DNA from: Paracamarosporium sp. OC-R06-R3 | Taxonomy: Eukaryota; Ascomycota; Dothideomycetes; Pleosporales; Didymosphaeriaceae | DNA length: 64,000 nucleotides | Assembly: GCA_019828545.1 (NCBI GenBank) | Contig: JACVRA010000073.1 | Span: 496,001-560,000, forward strand | Direction: 5' to 3' | Notes under the pieces: model-generated | What the model was told of the DNA's origin: nothing | The model's input: only the letters and a program-made list of their open reading frames with translations | Databases searched by the model: none | Program-made: the position numbers and the translations under genes | In this document: in pieces, positions 59,128 to 64,000 of the stretch | Numbering within the stretch: the first letter of the stretch is position 1 | Layout of the letters: every line of letters starts with the position of its first letter

Positions 59128-60213
59128 TCAACCAAAATGCACAGGCCCACTGAAATTACCAAGGAATTGATTACCACTGCCTATATGGTTGTTCTGAGTA
59201 CCACCAAGGGAGTTGTATTGGTGCGAATCGTCGTAGCTTCCAAAGGACGGGCTGGCTGGCTTGTTTATCTGTGCTTCCTCCATCGATCGTGTTGATGGAT
59301 CGACGGCTGGATCTATGCAGGCCACCGGTGCCGCACACCTTCCATGGATCGAAGCTGGAATGTCGATGCGCCTAACAGAGTCTGGGTCTCTGCTGAACGA
59401 CATGGTCGAGAAGGAGTCGCATTTTTGCTCTAGTTGCTCTGTAGACAGCGTTGGCTGTAGAGCAGGCGGTTCATGCCTTAAAGACTGTTCGATCTCCTTG
59501 TGTAGCCGAGCAAACGCCTTTTTTTGTCCCTCTCCATATAGAAGCGGCATGCAGATATCGAATATGCCTAGTAGGGAGTATGCCGTGTCCTCCTCGCGTT
59601 TTGCCTCGCGTCTTTTTGCCCATACCATTCTCTCATTAACACTGAACTGAGATAAAGGGCTTCCTTGCAAAGCGTGAGTAGGAATTCCAGTTATGTTGTG
59701 AATTTCTTGTAGTAGTGTAATTCTATCCCCTAGTCGTACGCCCTCTACGGAAAAGAATTCAACAGATTTTGGCGCAATAAGCTCTTGGAGCGTCCAGCTT
59801 CGAGTAAACCATCTGCTATTCTGAATAGCTAGTGTCCGCCTCTGTTGGGAGAACACGTCGGATAGATATACATAGCATTTAGCCGAATTATAGTACCAGC
59901 GGAACATAGAGTTGATTGCTTCTGAAAGCTCGGCGCTGCTAGATTTGTTGATGCAGCAAGTGTCTACCCAGAAGAATCGAAGGCCGTCCTTTACAGCTTG
60001 TTCTCCGCAGAAGCGGATCTTGCCGTAGCCAGATTTGCTCTTGCTCTTGCTCTTGCTCTTGCCATTGCGTACATCGTCTACTAAGTCTTCAAATGTAACC
60101 TCTTCATCGTCCGTTCCCCATGTGTGCGAAAGAATAGCATAGGGTGGAATATCCTGGCCGAAATATTCCACAAAGCTGAACTCGCCGTTTTCTTCAACCC
60201 GCAAAAGACGCAT
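59128..60213 (-). CDS. HET-domain protein with C-terminal amyloid-like motif
   Basis: Single exon, 361 aa. HET is a TIR-related, fungus-specific domain of heterokaryon incompatibility and cell-death proteins. The start MRLLRVEENGEFSFVEYFGQ is typical. The three HET blocks are visible: PPYAILSHTWG, FFWVDTCCINKSS with SEAINSMFRWYYNSAKCYVY, and SRWFTRSWTLQELIAPKSVE. The later segment EDTAYSLLGIFDICMPLLYG is the usual end of HET proteins without a further large domain. After a Ser/Pro-rich linker, residues 323-361 are the shared motif (SYDDSHQYNSLGGTQ...GSGNQF). A KSKSKSKSKS run near residue 55 comes from a GCAAGA-type microsatellite. The domain is full length, so it is probably functional. Confidence 0.88.
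   Translation of the reverse strand: MRLLRVEENGEFSFVEYFGQDIPPYAILSHTWGTDDEEVTFEDLVDDVRNGKSKSKSKSKSGYGKIRFCGEQAVKDGLRFFWVDTCCINKSSSAELSEAINSMFRWYYNSAKCYVYLSDVFSQQRRTLAIQNSRWFTRSWTLQELIAPKSVEFFSVEGVRLGDRITLLQEIHNITGIPTHALQGSPLSQFSVNERMVWAKRREAKREEDTAYSLLGIFDICMPLLYGEGQKKAFARLHKEIEQSLRHEPPALQPTLSTEQLEQKCDSFSTMSFSRDPDSVRRIDIPASIHGRCAAPVACIDPAVDPSTRSMEEAQINKPASPSFGSYDDSHQYNSLGGTQNNHIGSGNQFLGNFSGPVHFG
59131..59247 (-). other. Amyloid-like Gly/Asn/Gln motif, copy in HET protein
   Basis: The last 39 residues of the HET protein. Against the SesA copy there is a one-codon gap and a few substitutions, but the 36-base identical run and the frame are kept. Confidence 0.8.
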
Positions 60214-61017
60214 AAGGCAAGGATTGCTGGAGAGCTGAGGAAATTATAAGCGTTGAGGTCGACACGGGTTGGGCCGTCAAAGAGCCACGAAGCATAAAAG
60301 TTGGGGGTTACTAAGCGGAATAGTGTAACGTAGCGTCAATAAGTGCTATCGAGTAGCAATAGATTGTTAAAATAAAGTGATATGCTAGCCGTCTTATACG
60401 TGGTGGGTACACTTGAAGTGTCTCATCGCCTCTCTCCCATAAACGGGCGGAGAGCGCGCTTGAGTGCGTTTCCGTTAGCGGGGTGGCTCATGTTACTAGC
60501 TCGTTCACGGGAGGGGTCATGTAAGCCTCTGAATCACAAGCATCATTTGGCATGATGCCACCACTGCTTGCGGGCAGGATGGCCCGACCCGTTCCGGCCA
60601 CACGTTTGCGGAGGCGAAGTTAAGCGTGGCGCTAGACTGCGCCTATACCTTCACATCGAGCGTAATTGAGATGTTATATGACAAGTGTCAGCTTTGGGTG
60701 GCGAGCTCCAGCCATATGTGGCGGCTTTTATCTCAATTTTTCCGACGCTCCGCCGCGTGATTCGATACATAGATGCATAGAGGTGGAGGAGCACATTAAG
60801 GTGCTGGCTAGAAAAGTGCTGCGAGATGCAACCCATCCCAAGTGGTTCGTTGAGACACGCTTCTCCGATGGACACGATACACTACAGAAATTCCGGCTTG
60901 GCATCCTCGCATCCCACCATCTTCAATTTCTCTTCGATCGGGCGACGATTTGATCGTGATTGAAAAAGCAAACACTCTTCCGGAGGCAGACAATACTTGA
61001 AAATTGCGGAATCACAA
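60214..61017. other. Intergenic, no gene seen
   Basis: About 800 bases upstream of the HET gene. A GC-rich patch near 60430-60640 has short inverted stretches but no recognisable RNA. The rest is AT-rich with unrecognised short ORFs. Confidence 0.45.
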
Positions 61018-61977
61018 GATAAAAGCAGAAAAAGGAGTGGTGGCACGAACTTGTCGATGGAATCGGAGGTAAACAGCGCGTCCCAGACGCGCCCGTCGGA
61101 CCGAGCTCGAACCAAAACACCGAAAGCAGCCGAATTAAAGAGCTCCAACACGCGAGGCGAACAATGACATCGACATAGAGTATCTCACGGAAATCGAAAC
61201 AGACGTATCTAGAGCACCTCGGGCGGAACGAACGCGATCAATATTGGGCTCGACGATCGGAAAGAAAAATGGCGCAGGCAACGGCAAGACGCGACTACTA
61301 AGGAGCCACTGGCAGCCATATTGGTTGCAGTGGAACATCTGAAGAACGACAACACGGAACTCAAAGCAGTAGTGGAAGAATTGACAACAGAGCTATCACA
61401 CGTGAAGGCCCAGTTGGTGGAAACTAAGGCGCAGGCTGACAGTCTAGGGACACAACTATCCAGGATGCAAGTGGTCTCCAGCAGCTCGCCCGCATACGCC
61501 CCCAGACAGCCAGCCGGGCAACCATCTCCGGAACTGCAACGCCATTGGCAGTAGCGGATACCATATACTGCACGATAGACACATCTAGAGTTGAGGAGGG
61601 GAACAAGCCAGTGGCACAACTGGGTGCGGTCAGACAGGCAGTCGAGAAGCAGATCCGGAAGATAGGGACACGAAACATGGCGATGCACAGCAGTGACACA
61701 GGATCCTAATAACACCGACCGGATCAGAATTAAGTGTGGGGACGAACTTTAAAAGTAAAGGAAGCAGTCTAGAAAAGAGCAGTAAGAGGAGTCCGTATAC
61801 TACGCGGCCAACTCTACCAGGTCAAGGTGAACAATGCCAATAGGACAGCGATTCTCGACGAGAAGGGTGACCTTAGACCAGAGGCGATCTGAACACTGAG
61901 CGAAGAAATGGAGGTTTAGATAGCTAGGATAGACTGGCTAAGTCGCAAGGACAACCGTAATGACATACCAAGTACCA
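61018..61977 (+). mobile_element. Decayed Tad1-like LINE, ORF1 (gag) remnant
   Basis: Scattered pieces on the plus strand, in different frames, recall the ORF1 of fungal Tad-clade LINEs. These are VSRAPRAERTRSILGSTIGK (about 61210), a coiled coil VEHLKNDNTELKAVVEELTT (61333 onward), VADTIYCTIDTSRVEEG (about 61555) and VRILRGQLYQVKVNNANRTA (about 61790). The last piece is IARIDWLSRKDN (about 61920). Frameshifts and stops separate them. No zinc knuckles, endonuclease or reverse transcriptase follow, so it is a truncated dead copy. Confidence 0.75.
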
Positions 61978-62200
61978 CACTCCGCGTATCATCTTAATCG
62001 CTTGTTGCACAAATGTTTGTTGGTGTGTTGGTGCTCTTGCCCAACCTGGATGTATTGCGGGCGGAGGAAACGTTGATTGGTCGGACTTGGGCTTACTAAT
62101 CCGCAGTAGCTCCACACAAGCTACCCTCCGTTGTTCTACAACGCGACACCCCGCGCGTCTCTATCCAGCCTCTCGCCAGCGACAGCAGCGAAGCGCGACA

Positions 62201-63539
62201 ATGCCGCTGGACGCCGCCACCCAGAAGGTCCTGAAGGCGACCAAGTTCCCGCCCGAATTCGACAAGCGTGTCGATACTAAGAAGGTCAACCTCGACATTA
62301 TCAAAACATGGATTGCTAGCAAGATCAATGAAATCCTCCCAGAGGACGACATCGTGGTCGACATGGTTTACAACATCCTCGAGACAGATCAGTTTGTCAG
62401 TATCCCCTCAGATGGAAAGATTTTCTAGCTAAAACCTGAGCTGCAGCCCAAGATCAAGGAGCTCCAAGTCCAGCTTCAAGGCTTCCTCGACACCGAAGGT
62501 CCCAAGTTCTGCAAAGAGCTCTGGAATCTGATGCTGAGTGCGCAAGAGAGTCCCATGGGTGTACCGACGGCAATGCTGGAGGCGAAAAAGCTTGAGCTTC
62601 AGCAGGAGAAGGTATGTTGCGTCAACCCTAGCCCGTGTAAATCCGCGCCGCTGACGTTTGCAGGCATCCAAAGCCGCCCTCCAGAACCGTCGCGAAGAAG
62701 AGCAAATGATCGACTCGTTCCGCCGCAATGAACGTTCCGAGCGTGGTCGTGATCGTCCTGAGCGAGGTCGCGGCCGCGGAGGCTTCCGGGGCGATCGAGG
62801 TCCACGTCGTCGCGATGGAAGGTCCCCGCCACCGTACGTTACCAACAACATTGATTGAGGACATGAATCTGACAGGTTTAGGGGGAGAAGGGCTTCTCCA
62901 CCACCGCGTCGTGAGCGAGATGTATACGTCCCAGAAGGTCGTGGTCGTGGCCGTGGAAGCGGGCGCCGTAACAGATCTCGCGACCGCCTTCGATCTCTTT
63001 CTCCTAGGCGATCGCGATCGCCAATTCGACGCCGCCGTCGTTCGCCATCGTCGAGCCGCTCAAGAAGCCCTCCTCGACGGTACCGGCGAGCCTCTTCGTC
63101 TGACCGCTCTAGATCTCCGATTCGTCGCTCCCGTCGCTCCCCTTCAAGGTCTCCTGCGCGCCGCTACAGGGTCAGGAGTCACGATAGGGCTTTCTCTCCG
63201 AGCAATGATAGCAGAAGGTTGCGCAGACCTCGTTCTAGATCTTCTACACCAAGAGACAAGTCAAGCTCACCATCACTCAGGCTGTCACGTTCACGGTCTC
63301 GAGGTCCGCCGCGCCGTCGAAGAAGCCATATTGAATCAAGATCACCCGATTCACGGTCTGTCACCCCACCGCCCGAGCGAGTGAAGGCGAGCAGACGCAG
63401 ACGTTCCTCTTCTTCTGAAGACTCTGAAGCACGTGCTGATGTGAAAAAGCGTAAGCAAGCAGCTTCGAGGTCAAGGTCGCGTAGCAGGTCTGCCCGTCAG
63501 GTCTCCCGGTCCCCTACAGGGTCACCACGAGAAGGCTGA
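62201..63539 (+). CDS. PWI/SR-rich splicing factor, SRm160-like
   Basis: Exons 62201-62395, 62429-62611, 62664-62833 and 62876-63539 give 403 aa. The PWI domain begins MPLDAATQKVLKATKFPPEF and includes VNLDIIKTWIASKINEIL. It continues as VQLQGFLDTEGPKFCKELWN and LMLSAQESPMGVPTAMLEAK. The rest is Arg/Ser/Pro-rich: an RGRGRGGFRGDRGPRR patch, then many RS and SP repeats to SRSPTGSPREG. The layout equals SRRM1/SRm160, a coactivator of pre-mRNA splicing and 3' processing in nuclear speckles. The first intron as placed is only 33 bp (62396-62428); reading through it would stop at TAG after SDGKIF. A 42-bp intron follows later, so short introns seem to be used here. Confidence 0.88.
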
Positions 63540-64000
63540 GCTAAACTGAAGTGCACTCGATTGTTTGATCTTGAAGATACAACCGGGGATGAAAAATGAA
63601 GCTGTATGGAAGCCGAGTCGATTCGGGTGCTGTATGACTATAGTAGATCCGCCCATTACGCTGGATCATAGGTTCGTACAGGATGGCTTTGTGATCTATC
63701 ATTGACTCGTAGGAACCTTGATCACTGCATCCCAAAAACAAATACAATTAAGTGTCAGGATCACGCGAGGAGGCAAAAAACTGGCCGTTTATCAGGCGAG
63801 GAGCTGTCACGTCATATGTTCTTTCTGCAGCGGACTGTCAATGCTTGGATGGCTGAGTTGGCGCTCGGTAACGTGGGCCTTCTGGAGGGCAATGAGAATA
63901 GAACAAATCGTGAAATTTGGATCTCAACAATGGACTTTTCTCGCTCCTAGTGCATATCAAAAAGCGGTTCGAAGTGAGTCCTGCTGGGCTACAAGAACCC
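63540..64000. other. 3' flank, no gene seen
   Basis: About 460 AT-rich bases after the SRm160-like stop to the window edge. ORFs on both strands are short and unrecognised. Confidence 0.5.

Noticed and set aside
60430..60650. Possible 5S rRNA or structured RNA in the GC-rich patch upstream of the HET gene
   Set aside because: A stretch like GAAGTTAAGCG recalls 5S rRNA, but the internal control region and the paired ends of 5S are missing.
1..64000. tRNA genes, telomeric repeats or CRISPR-like arrays
   Set aside because: No GTTCRANNC plus A-box pairs, no TTAGGG runs and no regularly spaced repeats were found by eye; a tRNA scan would be needed to exclude a hidden tRNA.

Overview
This is eukaryotic DNA from a filamentous ascomycete (Pezizomycotina; Dothideomycetes is my guess). 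The evidence is dense single-copy housekeeping genes on both strands, many introns of about 45-60 bp with GT(A/G)NGT donors and CTAAC/CTGAC-like branch sites, and fungus-restricted families: HET, SesA, Zn2Cys6, DUF3712, GH3+PA14 and a Tad-like LINE. Exon joins below were chosen by hand from splice consensus, reading phase and family similarity; no alignment was run.

Region 1 (0.4-12.8 kb): NPL4, RFC2, an unrecognised 206-aa protein, a small GPI-anchor-type Ser/Thr-rich protein with a MITE in its first intron (a second copy lies upstream), a Zn2Cys6 transcription factor and a DsbA-fold protein. Region 2 (13.5-33 kb, nearly all minus strand): the Sin3 corepressor, an intracellular GH3 beta-glucosidase with PA14, ribosomal protein eS21, class I myosin and a Polo-like kinase. 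Region 3 (33.4-54.7 kb): an OPA3-like protein, a DUF3712 membrane protein, a GPATCH11-like protein, ORC3, 3-hydroxyanthranilate dioxygenase divergent from a CTR copper transporter, a Tvp38/VTT protein, a CCCH+SMR protein, a coiled-coil protein with an unclear start, a FAHD1-like hydrolase and a Glu/Pro-repeat protein.

Region 4 (about 55-62 kb) is an accessory island bracketed by retroelement debris, a Ty1/copia pol tail at 55.4 kb and a decayed LINE ORF1 at 61-62 kb. Between them lie three genes of different architecture: a Cys/His-motif + Asn/Thr-rich + vWA protein, a SesA-domain protein and a HET-domain protein. All three carry the same Gly/Asn/Gln-rich motif of about 40 residues, conserved even at DNA level, which resembles fungal prion-type amyloid signalling motifs (sigma/SesB-like). 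This is the most interesting part of the window: a candidate cell-death or incompatibility module in which several effector or adaptor types share one amyloid tag, with no NLR gene in view. Housekeeping content resumes at 62.2 kb with a PWI/SR-rich SRm160-like splicing factor.
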